The position numbers and the translations under genes are program-made. Shown here piece by piece: positions 1 through 12,214 of a DNA stretch of 64,000 nt; the stretch's first letter is position 1; each line of letters opens with the position of its first letter. The stretch is taken from contig NZ_JAGKQQ010000001.1 of assembly GCF_017939745.1 (NCBI RefSeq), forward strand, positions 1,550,001-1,614,000, read 5' to 3'. The stretch comes from Gemmata palustris (GTDB lineage: Bacteria > Planctomycetota > Planctomycetia > Gemmatales > Gemmataceae). The notes beneath the pieces are model-generated. The model had not been told where the DNA came from. It saw nothing but the letters and a program-made list of their open reading frames with translations, and made no database searches.

Positions 1-469
1 CAAACTCGGTCCCGTCGGGCGAGTCGATGAGGTCGGTAACGTACCGCTGACACGGGATCGGGTCGCGCGCCAGAACGAACGCGAACTCCCATTCGGCGTC
101 GTCGGTGAGGAACACGAGCGCGGCCCGCAGAGCCGCGCTCACCTGGGGTTGTCCCCACACGCCCGGGCAGCGGACCGGGATCACGAGCCGCAGGTGCCGG
201 CGCCACCGGGCCCCGTAATCAACCACGACCGTGCCACCGCGGGTCAGCACCTGGTCGATCGTGTACACGTAGGCCGCGACTTCCAACAGGTCGGCGTCCA
301 GGTCGCTGAGTCCTCGGCTCATCGCACGGGACAACTGGTTGATCTCGAGGTGGACATCCCGGGGACCGTCGCCGATCGCCAGCGCGTGCGCGTGTTTCAG
401 GTCACGCCACTCGCGCGGGGCGTGCGCCATCCGCACGTCGCCACAGAGGACCAGTTGAGGGTCAGCCAT
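1..469 (-). CDS. QueC-like protein, N-terminal part (cut by window edge)
   Basis: The reading frame opens with ATG at 469 (MADPQLVLCG) and stays open for 156 codons to the left edge. The visible part has a DLLEVAAYVYTIDQVL helix, then a block with WRRHLRLVIPVRCPGVW, then FLTDDAEWEF. From memory of the family, this order (helix, beta block with VPVR.P..W, FL(S/T).D.W.F) is found at the N terminus of QueC-like proteins of Qat and type IV CBASS defence loci. The diagnostic ATP-pyrophosphatase loop would lie outside the window, so the call rests on the N-terminal part only. The ATG overlaps the end of the upstream gene by 8 bp, so the two are one operon. Another function is possible. Confidence 0.4.
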   Translation of the reverse strand, partial: MADPQLVLCGDVRMAHAPREWRDLKHAHALAIGDGPRDVHLEINQLSRAMSRGLSDLDADLLEVAAYVYTIDQVLTRGGTVVVDYGARWRRHLRLVIPVRCPGVWGQPQVSAALRAALVFLTDDAEWEFAFVLARDPIPCQRYVTDLIDSPDGTEF

Positions 470-1244
470 GGGCGGCTTCCCCCCGCACCTCGAGTTCGCG
501 CCGCAGTTTGGTCAGCGCGTAGGCCGAGAACTTGCCGGCCTGTTCGGTGGTGATTCCGGTCTCGAACTTGGACTTGGAGTACCACCCACCGGCGTAGGTG
601 CGGACGATGATCGCGGCCTCGTGGCAGTGGACGTCGAGGTCGGCGAGAAACGCGTTGTGTTCACCGGGCGTGGCGAACCGCCCGTTGCCGCCGACGTGCT
701 GGGACAGTTCGCGAGCGAGGTGGTAGAGGAGGAACCGGCGCGTGAACCGGGCGTAGAACTCGTGGGCCAGGAGCGCGAACCCGTTTTGGGTGGAGAGGTC
801 GCGTGTGGCGTCCTGGATCTCCTGTCCGGTCGGGAAGAGGGTGACGGAACGGCCGCCGACGCAGTGGGTGAGCGCCTCGGTCGCGGCGAGTGCGGCGATC
901 TGCCCGAGGTCGGTTTGCGCGGTGCGGGTGTCGAGGTGCCAGTGGCGGACCGCGGCGGCGAAGCCGGCGGTCAGGTCGAACAGGCCGGGCGGGTCGGGAA
1001 CCGCGATGTGGAGTTCGCCGAGTGCGGCGGCGAAATCGGTCCGGCGTGCAGCGAGCGCGGTGTGCGCGAGGAGGTAGATAACGCGGGTGACGCCGTGGTC
1101 GCCTTTGGAGAGTCGGAGGCCACGGACGGCCGCGGCCGAGGTTGCGCCGGCGACGGCCGCAACGCTGGACCCATCGGCGATGCGGCCGATCACGGCGTGC
1201 CAGGGTTTGGTATCGGGCAGGGCTCCGAGTCGGATGCTTCCCAT
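462..1244 (-). CDS. Uncharacterised protein, operon partner of the QueC-like gene
   Basis: A 260-residue soluble protein without signal peptide or membrane segment. The N-terminal half is alanine-rich and helical. The C-terminal third is the most structured-looking part: RFLLYHLARELSQHVGG, then HCHEAAIIVRTYAGGWYSK, then a KFSAYALTKLRREL helix at the end. I do not recognise an enzyme motif. Its 8-bp overlap with the downstream QueC-like gene shows co-expression and suggests a role in the same process. Qat-type loci contain an uncharacterised small partner (QatB) next to the QueC-like gene, but I cannot show that this is a homologue. Confidence 0.6.
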   Translation of the reverse strand: MGSIRLGALPDTKPWHAVIGRIADGSSVAAVAGATSAAAVRGLRLSKGDHGVTRVIYLLAHTALAARRTDFAAALGELHIAVPDPPGLFDLTAGFAAAVRHWHLDTRTAQTDLGQIAALAATEALTHCVGGRSVTLFPTGQEIQDATRDLSTQNGFALLAHEFYARFTRRFLLYHLARELSQHVGGNGRFATPGEHNAFLADLDVHCHEAAIIVRTYAGGWYSKSKFETGITTEQAGKFSAYALTKLRRELEVRGEAAHG

Positions 1245-1341
1245 AGGCGACAGATCCCGGGTTCACTAGTTCAGAAATATACGCAAGTATATTTTCAGTT
1301 GCGAGCGCGGCAGACAATGTCGGTAGTGACGATTCGGGTGA

Positions 1342-1803
1342 CTATTTCGCCTCTTCTGTTCGCGCGGCCACGCACCGTTGGAGAAGGGCGCGCCACATCT
1401 TGCGCTGGCGGGGCCAGTCCGGTGTGGCGGCGAGCGGGCGCACGTCCTTGAGCACCAGCGGGTCGCGCCCGCGGTTCACCTTGGGGAGGAACAGGAGCGC
1501 CTCCTGGATGTCGGGCGCGAGGTGGAGCAGGGCCATGATCTGGCTCACCCGGGCCCGGGTCACGTGCCCCAGGCGCGCGAGTTCCGCGTGGTCGGTCACC
1601 TCGCCGCACCGGATCAGGTCCTCGAACCGCAGGGCCAGCGCCAGGAGGCGCGAAACCCGCGGGACGCGCCCGGGCTCGGGCGGGACCGGTGCGGGACCGA
1701 CACGCAACTCCTTGGTGCGCCCGCGCCGGGCGAAGTGGATCGTGCCCGCCACCGTCAAGGTGCTCGGTGCGGGCGTCGGGTTCGTGGTGGTACCCGTGCT
1801 CAT
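1342..1803 (-). CDS. HTH protein downstream of serine recombinase (KorB/ParB-type helix-turn-helix)
   Basis: A 153-residue protein. Its central part, ARLGHVTRARVSQIMALLHL (about residues 80-100), is a classical helix-turn-helix of the KorB/ParB type: recognition helix TRARVSQIMALL followed by LAPDIQEALL. The N terminus is Thr/Pro-rich, then basic (HFARRGRTKELRVG). The start ATG overlaps the recombinase stop codon by 4 bp (ATGA), so it is translationally coupled. Likely a DNA-binding accessory or regulator of the recombinase; this role is inferred from position. Confidence 0.7.
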   Translation of the reverse strand: MSTGTTTNPTPAPSTLTVAGTIHFARRGRTKELRVGPAPVPPEPGRVPRVSRLLALALRFEDLIRCGEVTDHAELARLGHVTRARVSQIMALLHLAPDIQEALLFLPKVNRGRDPLVLKDVRPLAATPDWPRQRKMWRALLQRCVAARTEEAK

Positions 1804-3422
1804 GCGACCTCCCGTTCGTCGTGGCGCGCGGCGAACTCGTCGGCGAGGGCCTTGATCCCGGTCGGGTGAAACGACACGGTGACATTCCCGTCGCGCCCGT
1901 CGTACTCGACCTTCTCCACCAGGAGTGCGATCACCCGGGCCCGTTCGAGCGGGGTGAGCGTGCCCCAGATCGGGTCGAACGCAGCCAGAGCCCGTGCCGC
2001 ATCCTCTTCAGAAATCAACTGATCGGTCACCGCCGTGAGGTGCTCGCGTACCTTGGCGGCGCGGTGCTCGGCCGCCTCGATGCGCTCGTGCAGGTCGGCC
2101 AGGCGCGCGACGAGCGGCCCGTTGTCCTCTCCGGGCTTTAGCTGGACCGAGAGCCGGCGCACCTCCCCGTGCCACGTGCCCAGGTCCTTCTCCAATCCCC
2201 GGTGCGCGGCCTCAAGCTCCTTGATCCGGGCCGCGCCCTTTTCCCGGGCCTGTTCGAGCACCTGACGGAGCAACTCGGGGTCGCGCCCCACGGTGCGGAC
2301 GCGCTCGACCACGAACCCCTCGATGGGTTCGGCCGGGATCGATTTGGACGGGCACGCGCGGTACCCGCGCTTCTGGGCGTGACCGCACACGTAATACCGG
2401 TACCGTTTCGTCCCCTTGGTGCTGTGGCTCGGAGTCATCGCGCACCCGCACGGCCCGCACCGCAGGAGTCCCTTCAGTAGCGCCCCGAACTGGTTCCGCA
2501 CCAGCGCCCCGCCCGTGCGCCCGTTGCGCGTGAGGGCGCGCTGCACCGCGGCGAACACGCCTGGATCGACGATGGCCGGGTGCTCGCCCGCGTGGACCTC
2601 GTCCTTGTACCGCACGTGTCCCACGTACAGCGGGTTCGTGAGCAGGTTGTACACGTTCGTCCGGTCGAACGGCTTGCCGCCCCGCTCCGGACCCTTGCGC
2701 GTGGCCCAGCGCTTGGTCGTCCACTGGCGCCGCTCGAGTTCCGCGACCACGGGCACGAGCGCCCCGTGCTCGAGGTACAGTGCGAAGATCTGGCGCACGC
2801 GCTCGGCTTCGGCGGTGTTGAGTGTGAGCTTGTACCCGCCCGGGTCGATGTCGTACCCGAGCACCGGGTGCCCCCCGGCCCACTTGCCCTTGCGCCTCGT
2901 GGCCGCGATCTTGTCCCGGGTCCGCTCGGAGATGATCTCGCGCTCGAACTGGGCGAACGACAACAGGACGTTGAGCACGAGCCGGCCCATCGAGGTGGCG
3001 GTGTTGAATTGCTGAGTCACCGAGACGAACGCGACCGTGCGGGTCTCGAACGTGCGCATGAGTTGGGCGAAGTCGAGGAGCGACCGGGACAGGCGATCGA
3101 CCTTGTACACGACCACGCAATCGATGCGCCCGTCGTCGATGTGGGCCATGAGCTTCTGGAGCCCGGGGCGATCGGTGTTCCCGCCCGTGTACCCGCCGTC
3201 GTCGTACTTCTCGGGCACCAGGGCCCACCCCTCGCCCGCTTGGGACCGGACGAACGCTTCCCCGGCCTCGCGCTGGGCGTCGAGGGAGTTGAACTCCTGC
3301 TCGAGCCCCTCCTCGGTGGACTTGCGCGTGTAGATCGCGCACCGCACCCGTTTCACCGGTTCCCGGTCCGCGGGCTTCGGTTTGGGCTGCGGTCGGTTGA
3401 GTCGGTTCGTGTGCGAGGTCAT
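1800..3422 (-). CDS. Large serine recombinase (resolvase/invertase superfamily)
   Basis: 540 residues. The N-terminal resolvase domain has the catalytic serine in RCAIYTRKSTEEG (Ser about 35) and the VVYKVDRLSRSLLD helix typical of the active site. It is followed by the Recombinase domain (GGHPVLGYDIDP, then LLTNPLYVGHVRYKDEVH), a Cys-based zinc ribbon (LRCGPCGCAMTPS, YYVCGH, RACPSKS) and a C-terminal coiled coil (about residues 390-480). This is the usual architecture of large serine integrases, which cut and join DNA through a phosphoserine link. The start ATG at 3422 gives ATGA overlap with the DUF2924 gene; a longer upstream reading frame would run through that gene and is rejected. Confidence 0.92.
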   Translation of the reverse strand: MTSHTNRLNRPQPKPKPADREPVKRVRCAIYTRKSTEEGLEQEFNSLDAQREAGEAFVRSQAGEGWALVPEKYDDGGYTGGNTDRPGLQKLMAHIDDGRIDCVVVYKVDRLSRSLLDFAQLMRTFETRTVAFVSVTQQFNTATSMGRLVLNVLLSFAQFEREIISERTRDKIAATRRKGKWAGGHPVLGYDIDPGGYKLTLNTAEAERVRQIFALYLEHGALVPVVAELERRQWTTKRWATRKGPERGGKPFDRTNVYNLLTNPLYVGHVRYKDEVHAGEHPAIVDPGVFAAVQRALTRNGRTGGALVRNQFGALLKGLLRCGPCGCAMTPSHSTKGTKRYRYYVCGHAQKRGYRACPSKSIPAEPIEGFVVERVRTVGRDPELLRQVLEQAREKGAARIKELEAAHRGLEKDLGTWHGEVRRLSVQLKPGEDNGPLVARLADLHERIEAAEHRAAKVREHLTAVTDQLISEEDAARALAAFDPIWGTLTPLERARVIALLVEKVEYDGRDGNVTVSFHPTGIKALADEFAARHDEREVA

Positions 3423-3910
3423 GCGCGCTCCGGTTTGTTGAGCTTGAAGAAGTGGAACCCGTTGCAGTGCGAGCCGGTGACCGCCCTGGCCACGGCGCTG
3501 AGCGAGGGGAACGTGCGCCCGTCGTACTCGAACCCGGTGGGGAGCACCTTCACGTGGACCGTGGTGCCCTTGTACGCGCGGGTGATGACGCTCCCGGGCG
3601 GGGGCAGGCGCGCGTCGCTCGTGTCCCTGGGCACGGTGCCCGTGTGAACGGGTCCGGCGGGGGCGGTACTTCCCTTGGGCGGGATCAGTCGGATGTCCCC
3701 GTCCCGGGCCAACTCCGCGGCTCGTGCCCGGGCCCGGGCCGAGAGGTCGCCCTCGGCCAGCATCTGGAGGCGCCACGCGATGCGGCGCACGAGCCACGTG
3801 CGGTTCCCCGTGGTCGTGGGCTCCCCGAACACTTCGGCGTACCGGGTGCGCAGCTCGGCGATCGTGAGCCGCGCGAGCGCGGCGAGTTCCTTGGCGACAT
3901 TGATCTCCAC
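3419..3910 (-). CDS. DUF2924 family protein
   Basis: 163 residues. The N-terminal part (ELAALARLTIAELRTRYAEVFGEP, then GNRTWLVRRIAWRLQ) matches the DUF2924 pattern, and the C-terminal part (YKGTTVHVKVLPTGFEYDG then FPSLSAVARAVTGSHCNGFHFF) is the second conserved block, which resembles a small DNA-binding beta unit. DUF2924 proteins are commonly encoded directly upstream of phage or transposon serine recombinases; here the stop overlaps the recombinase start by 4 bp. Exact function is unknown; a recombination accessory role is inferred from the linkage. Confidence 0.85.
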   Translation of the reverse strand: MEINVAKELAALARLTIAELRTRYAEVFGEPTTTGNRTWLVRRIAWRLQMLAEGDLSARARARAAELARDGDIRLIPPKGSTAPAGPVHTGTVPRDTSDARLPPPGSVITRAYKGTTVHVKVLPTGFEYDGRTFPSLSAVARAVTGSHCNGFHFFKLNKPERA

Positions 3911-3955
3911 CCATGCCCTCCTCGAAAATCCTGTGGAATCGTGTCCTCGGCGGTG

Positions 3956-4165
3956 TTAACCACCAGTCACAGTGACGCTCTTCTGGGGCACCACAGCAAG
4001 TCCATTCGCGGCGGATTCCGAGGATTCTTCTGGGGCCGATGGTGGAGACGACGCGGGTGCGAGGAGGTCCGAGCCGAGGCGCACGAGCCCGGTCGCGAGC
4101 AGGCGCGCGAGCTCGCGGGTGCGTTCCTCGGGCGTGAGGGAAGCAGGGTTGCGGGTGGATGGCAT
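3956..4165 (-). CDS. Small protein at head of recombinase cassette
   Basis: A 69-residue protein starting MPSTRNPASLTPEERTRELA. The first 35 residues form a charged helix with LTPEERTRELARLLATGLVRL; the rest is Ser/Pro/Ala-rich and probably disordered. It lies 45 bp upstream of the DUF2924 gene on the same strand and is the first gene of the cassette. No known domain is recognised. Confidence 0.6.
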   Translation of the reverse strand: MPSTRNPASLTPEERTRELARLLATGLVRLGSDLLAPASSPPSAPEESSESAANGLAVVPQKSVTVTGG

Positions 4166-4480
4166 CGGGGCACCGGGTGGTTGGCCCCAGCGCCCTTCGC
4201 GTCGCGACCGGCGGGCTGGCGGGAGAACAAGAGAAAAGTCTCTACCCGTTAATTACACCGAACGCGTTCGAAGTGTTCAGAGAAGTGCGATCGAGGTGCC
4301 GATCGCCCAACGACCGTGGTCCACTCTCTTGGCGTCAACCAAAACCTGAATGACGCAGGGGAAAAAATGATGGATGCTGCCGTGCCCGGGGTAACCCTCG
4401 TCGGACGAGATGCTCAATCCGGTGTGTCGGACCGACGCGCGCAACCTTGACCCATTGATTGTGATAAACTTCATGCGAAG
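4166..4480. other. Intergenic region upstream of recombinase cassette
   Basis: 315 bp between the cassette's first gene and the 3' end of the kinase gene. It should hold the promoter of the minus-strand cassette, but no convincing -35/-10 pair stands out. A 65-codon minus-strand frame here has no recognisable features and is not called. Confidence 0.4.
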
Positions 4481-8326
<3,846 letters not shown>

Positions 8327-8338
8327 GGTGCGGGTCCG

Positions 8339-8965
8339 TCAGAGTTCCGCAGGATCCTCTTCATCCGGGTACAGGTCACCCAGCTCGTCAGCCAGCAGTT
8401 GCAGGCTCCGGGCCAGGCGCCGGTTGACCGTGGCCACCGAAACCCCGACCACTCGGGCGGCCTCGGTCTGCGACATTCCCTGGATGCGCACGAGCTCAAA
8501 CGCCTCGCGTTCGTCCTCCGGCAGCCGCTCGATCGCCTCCAGCATCCGGCGCGCGTTCGGGGTGAGGCCGGAGCCGCTGCCCGCCGGGGCGGGCCACGAC
8601 TCGTCGCCCAGCGCGGCGGCGGCGGGCTGTTCATCTAAGCGGCGGGCCATTTCATTCAGCTCCCAGCGCATGTGCTGGCTGGCCAGCGCGAAGAACTGCC
8701 GCGGGTCGGCCGGCCGGGCCTCGCGCAGCGCCTTGAGCAGCCGCTCGACCACCGCCCCGAGCAGTTCGTCGGCCTGGAGGTTCAGGGGCGGCCGGGCCAG
8801 GCGCGGGTAGCTCTTTGAGAGGAGCGAAACACAGAGCCGGTGCAACCGGTGGGCCGAGCGACCCAGCAGGGCCCGCACCGCGGGCTCGGGGCGGGAATCG
8901 CCGTCCGGGAGCGGCAACTCGTCCAGGTAGCGCTGAACGGCGGTGGTCGTGTTTTCCTCTTCCAT
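8339..8965 (-). CDS. RNA polymerase sigma factor, ECF-like, paired with kinase
   Basis: 208 residues from the ATG at 8965, chosen because GGAG lies 5 bases upstream; a longer frame begins at 9031 without such a site. Region 2 is at about 45-110 (LNLQADELLGAVVERLLKAL, FFALASQHMRWELNEMARR), and region 4 at about 140-195 with the HTH MSQTEAARVVGVSVATVNRRL. The order and spacing match planctomycete ECF sigma factors. It probably directs polymerase to a regulon controlled by the kinase encoded 12 bp downstream; that link is inferred from the operon. Confidence 0.9.
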   Translation of the reverse strand: MEEENTTTAVQRYLDELPLPDGDSRPEPAVRALLGRSAHRLHRLCVSLLSKSYPRLARPPLNLQADELLGAVVERLLKALREARPADPRQFFALASQHMRWELNEMARRLDEQPAAAALGDESWPAPAGSGSGLTPNARRMLEAIERLPEDEREAFELVRIQGMSQTEAARVVGVSVATVNRRLARSLQLLADELGDLYPDEEDPAEL

Positions 8966-9182
8966 GCCAACTCCGGCCGGAGCGTTCCAAAAGGAACACC
9001 GCCCATTCCACCGCCGGGTGAAAAGCCGCAACGCTTAGCTTTGTGACGGAGGAGAAGCGGTGAGCGACCCAACGGCCGCGAACGGGCGGTGCGGTTTGCG
9101 TCGTCGCGCCCAAGGTTCGATCCCGAATCGGATTGTATCCCGTTCGGTGATCCCTGGCACGCCCGCATCCGGAGGGCATCCA
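8966..9182. other. Divergent intergenic region
   Basis: About 220 bp between the minus-strand sigma-kinase operon and plus-strand sequence. It should hold the promoter of the sigma-kinase operon. No clear operator or RNA gene was seen. Confidence 0.35.
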
Positions 9183-9290
9183 ATGAACGAGCCGCTGACA
9201 GTTGCGGACTACATCGTCGCGCGGCTCGCACGCGAGGGGATCACCGAATGATTCGGCGTCGCGAGGAATTTTGCATTCAGGCACCAATGA
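9183..9290 (+). pseudogene. Remnant of thiamine-diphosphate-dependent decarboxylase (N terminus)
   Basis: An ATG preceded by GGAG opens MNEPLTVADYIVARLAREGITE and then meets TGA at 9249. Past the stop the same frame reads FGVARNFAF before a second stop. In pyruvate/indolepyruvate decarboxylase-type enzymes the N terminus reads (V/I)xDYLxxRLxxxGIxxxFGVxGDF, so both sides of the stop belong to one ancestral gene: a Cys codon TGC would have become TGA. Everything after about 9290 is replaced by the NDH-2 gene. This is a deletion remnant of about 33 codons out of more than 500. Confidence 0.6.
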
Positions 9291-9314
9291 TGCCGTTGCC
9301 CGGAGCAATTGACG

Positions 9315-10676
9315 ATGGATTCTACTTCAGGGACTGGGGCTTCCCCGCCGCGGATCATCATCGTGGGCGGGGGGTTCGGCGGGATCGCCGCCGCTCGCGC
9401 CTTAAGAAAGGCTCCGGCCCGCGTGCTGCTCATTGACAGGACCAACCACCACGTCTTCCAGCCGCTCCTCTACCAGGTAGCGACCTCGATTCTGGCACCC
9501 GAACATGTCGCGGCCCCCATCCGCCACGTGCTGCTCGGGCAGGGCAATACCACGGTGATCCAGGCCGCAGTCACCGGGGTAGATGTCGAAAAGAAGGTGT
9601 GCCTCGTGGACGGCGTGCCGCTCCCTTTGCCCTATGACTACCTCGTGCTGGCGACCGGGGTTCAGCACAGCTACTTCGGTCACGACGAGTACGCGGAGTA
9701 CGCCCCTGGCCTGAAAACCCTTACCGACGCCGTTCAGTTTCGCAACAAGATTCTGGGTGCGTTCGAGGCCTGCGAACGGACCCCCGTCCCCCGAGATCAT
9801 TTCGAGTTGTTGACGTTCGTCATCGTCGGTGGCGGCCCCACGGGCGTGGAACTGGCCGGGGCGATCGCGGAGTTGGCGCGTCAAACCCTGGCCGCCGAGT
9901 TCCGCCGGTTCGACCCCGCATCGCTCAAGCTGATTCTCGTGGAGGCGGGACCCCGCATCCTGCCTTCGTTCGACGAAGCGCTCGCGGCGGCCGCGACCGC
10001 CAAGCTGACGAAACTGGGAGTGGACGTTCGCACGGGTGCCCGGGTCGAGAAGGTGGACGCGGAAGGGGTCCTCGTGCAGGGGGAACGGATCCGGACCGGC
10101 AACGTGTTCTGGGCGGCGGGGGTGAAGGGGTCTCCGGCCGCGCACTGGCTGGGGGCCGACGCGGACCGAGCCGGTCGCGTCAAGGTGCTCGCCGACTGCT
10201 CGGTCCCGGCCCATCCAGAAATCTTCGTGGTGGGAGACACGGCTTGTCTGGAGGAGGGCGGCAAGCCCCTGCCGGGCGTCGCCCAGGTCGCGATCCAGCA
10301 AGGCCGCTACGTCGGCCGCCTGATCGCGGGCCGGCTGAAGGGGAAACCCGCCCCGCCCCCGTTCAAGTACCTCAACAAGGGGAACCTGGCCACGGTCGGC
10401 CGCAACTTTGCCGTCATGGAGGCGTTCGGTATCCGCACCGCCGGGCTGTTCGCCAAGCTCGTGTGGGCCTTCGTTCACATTCAGTTCCTGGTCCTGACGA
10501 GCAGCCGAATCGGGACGCTTTACCGGTGGTCGTGGAAAGTCCTGACCCGCCAGCGACTCGCGCGGCTCATTATCGAGCCCGGGTCTACGCGGGGCGCCCG
10601 CTCCCCGCTGGTGCCCGATCAGCAGCATGCGGTCAATGGTGTCGACCCCACTTCAACCACCACAGCCCGCTCGTGA
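9315..10676 (+). CDS. ndh: Type II NADH dehydrogenase (NDH-2)
   Basis: 453 residues. FAD-binding motif IIIVGGGFGGIAAARAL near the N terminus, NHHVFQPLLYQVATSIL (the quinone/FAD region typical of NDH-2), LPYDYLVLATGVQHSYFG, second dinucleotide motif FVIVGGGPTGVELAGAIAEL for NADH, and PEIFVVGDTACLEEGGKPLPGVAQVAIQQG for FAD. The C terminus has a hydrophobic amphipathic stretch (LVWAFVHIQFLVLTSSRI) that should attach it to the membrane. It oxidises NADH and reduces quinone without pumping protons. ATG 9315 is preferred to TTG 9309 because the GGAG at 9302 is then 9 bases away. Confidence 0.92.
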   Translation: MDSTSGTGASPPRIIIVGGGFGGIAAARALRKAPARVLLIDRTNHHVFQPLLYQVATSILAPEHVAAPIRHVLLGQGNTTVIQAAVTGVDVEKKVCLVDGVPLPLPYDYLVLATGVQHSYFGHDEYAEYAPGLKTLTDAVQFRNKILGAFEACERTPVPRDHFELLTFVIVGGGPTGVELAGAIAELARQTLAAEFRRFDPASLKLILVEAGPRILPSFDEALAAAATAKLTKLGVDVRTGARVEKVDAEGVLVQGERIRTGNVFWAAGVKGSPAAHWLGADADRAGRVKVLADCSVPAHPEIFVVGDTACLEEGGKPLPGVAQVAIQQGRYVGRLIAGRLKGKPAPPPFKYLNKGNLATVGRNFAVMEAFGIRTAGLFAKLVWAFVHIQFLVLTSSRIGTLYRWSWKVLTRQRLARLIIEPGSTRGARSPLVPDQQHAVNGVDPTSTTTARS

Positions 10677-10686
10677 AGGAGAACCC

Positions 10687-11175
10687 GTGCCCGCGTTCAA
10701 GAAGATACTCGTTCCGACCGACTTCTCGGCGGTGGCCGCAGAGGCGTTCCGAACCGCGGTCGCGCTCGCCAGCACTTGTGGGGGCGAAGTGGTCGTCGCC
10801 CACGTCACCCGGATGCCGGCGGTGGTCGTCGAGAACGGTCAGGTCACTCCCGGTGGTGCCGCGGGCAAGCCCCTCAACCTGTGGAGCAAGTTCCGGGCGG
10901 CCGTGTCGGGCGACCCGAGCGTCCACGTCACGCACGAGGTCGTCGTGGCCGGGCGGACATCGGCGGCGGGGATTGTGGGGATGCTGGAGGGGTTCGGGTG
11001 CGACCTGATCGTGATCGGGTCTCACGGGCACGGGCGGCTGAGGCGGCTCTTCCGCGGGAGCATCACCGATGGCGTGGTGCGCCGCGCCCGCTGCCCGGTG
11101 CTCGTCGTGAAGGCCCCAGCCGCTCGGGCGGCACCGGCGAAATCAGTGACCACCCAGTCCGACCGGGTCGTGTGA
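10687..11175 (+). CDS. Universal stress protein (UspA family)
   Basis: 163 residues from GTG at 10687, which has AGGAG five bases upstream; an earlier ATG overlaps the NDH-2 gene and has no such site. KKILVPTDFSAVAAEAFRTA at the N terminus and the ATP-binding signature GSHGHGRLRRLFRGSIT (G-2x-G-9x-G-S) identify the family; CPVLVVK ends the fold. The ATP-binding residues are intact. It directly follows the NDH-2 gene on the same strand, so the two are probably co-transcribed and linked to redox or energy stress; the link is inferred. Confidence 0.92.
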   Translation: MPAFKKILVPTDFSAVAAEAFRTAVALASTCGGEVVVAHVTRMPAVVVENGQVTPGGAAGKPLNLWSKFRAAVSGDPSVHVTHEVVVAGRTSAAGIVGMLEGFGCDLIVIGSHGHGRLRRLFRGSITDGVVRRARCPVLVVKAPAARAAPAKSVTTQSDRVV

Positions 11176-11243
11176 ACCGTGCCGCCCGCCAACAACTGCC
11201 GAGGATTGCTCCATGAGCACCTCGCATCACAGGAGTTACCAGC

Positions 11244-12194
11244 ATGCCGTCTCATCAGCCTGTTCGCCGCATCGCCGTCGTCGGCACCGGAGTGATCGGC
11301 GCGAGTTGGGCCGCGTACTACCTTTCACGCGGGTTCGACGTGGTCGCCACCGATCCGGCACCGGGCGCGGAAGCGAACCTCCACAAGTACGTTGACAGCG
11401 CCTGGCCGGCGCTCGCCAAGGCCGGACTCGCAGCCGGCGCTTCCCGCGACGGGCTGACCTTCACGGCGGACATGGGCCGGGCGCTCGCGGACGCCGACCT
11501 CGTTCAGGAAAACGCCCCGGAGCGACCCGAGTTCAAGGTCAAGCTCTTCGCCGAGATGGACCGGGCCGCCCCTCCGGACTCGATCCTGGCGTCGAGTTCC
11601 TCCGGCATCACCATGGACGTCATGCAGTCGGGTTGCAAGCGCCCCGAGCGCTGCGTGATCGGCCACCCCTTCAATCCCCCACACATCGTTCCCCTCGTCG
11701 AGGTGGTCGGCGGCGCGAAGACGTCCGAAGAGGTGATCGACCGCGCCATGTCGTTCTACGCGTCGATCGGCAAGAAGCCGATCCGGCTGCGCAAGGCGCT
11801 CCCGGGCCATGCGGCCAACCGTCTGCAGGCGGCCGTCTACAAGGAGATGCTGCACCTCATTCAGGACGGCGTACTGAGTGTGGCGGACGCCGAAGTCGCC
11901 GTGTGTTACGGACCGGGGCTTCGGTGGGGGGTGATGGGCCAGAGCCTGCAATGGCACCTGGGGGGAGGTGCGGGCGGCATCAACCACTTCATGGACCATC
12001 TCATGGGCCCACTGGTAGCCATGATGAAGGACCTCAAGATGCCCGATGTTACCCCGGCACTGAAGCAAACGATCATCGACGACGTGGTGAAGGAGGCGCG
12101 CGGAAGGTCAGTCGAGGAGCTCGCCGAGGCGGAGAACGCCGTGCTCCTGGGACTTCTCGCACTGCGTGCCGAGTTCGGCAGCACGCTTCCCTGA
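11244..12194 (+). CDS. 3-hydroxyacyl-CoA dehydrogenase family protein (carnitine dehydrogenase-like)
   Basis: 316 residues. NAD-binding Rossmann motif IAVVGTGVIGASWAAYYLSR near residue 10-30 with an acidic residue after strand 2 (VVATDP), NAPERPEFKVKLFAEMD, and the family signature HPFNPPHIVPLVEVVGG. The single-domain size (about 315) and GLRWGVMGQSLQWHLGGG resemble L-carnitine dehydrogenase and related short 3-hydroxyacid dehydrogenases rather than the multidomain FadB. It should oxidise a 3-hydroxy acid or its CoA ester with NAD. The next genes are a YWTD propeller (20 bp gap) and a CoA-transferase, which suggests a small catabolic operon; the substrate cannot be told from sequence. Confidence 0.85.
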   Translation: MPSHQPVRRIAVVGTGVIGASWAAYYLSRGFDVVATDPAPGAEANLHKYVDSAWPALAKAGLAAGASRDGLTFTADMGRALADADLVQENAPERPEFKVKLFAEMDRAAPPDSILASSSSGITMDVMQSGCKRPERCVIGHPFNPPHIVPLVEVVGGAKTSEEVIDRAMSFYASIGKKPIRLRKALPGHAANRLQAAVYKEMLHLIQDGVLSVADAEVAVCYGPGLRWGVMGQSLQWHLGGGAGGINHFMDHLMGPLVAMMKDLKMPDVTPALKQTIIDDVVKEARGRSVEELAEAENAVLLGLLALRAEFGSTLP

Positions 12195-12214
12195 CACACA
12201 ACGGAGACCCGACC

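Noticed and set aside
4277..4474. 65-codon minus-strand frame upstream of the recombinase cassette
   Set aside because: No ribosome site, no family resemblance, borders the 3' end of the kinase gene.
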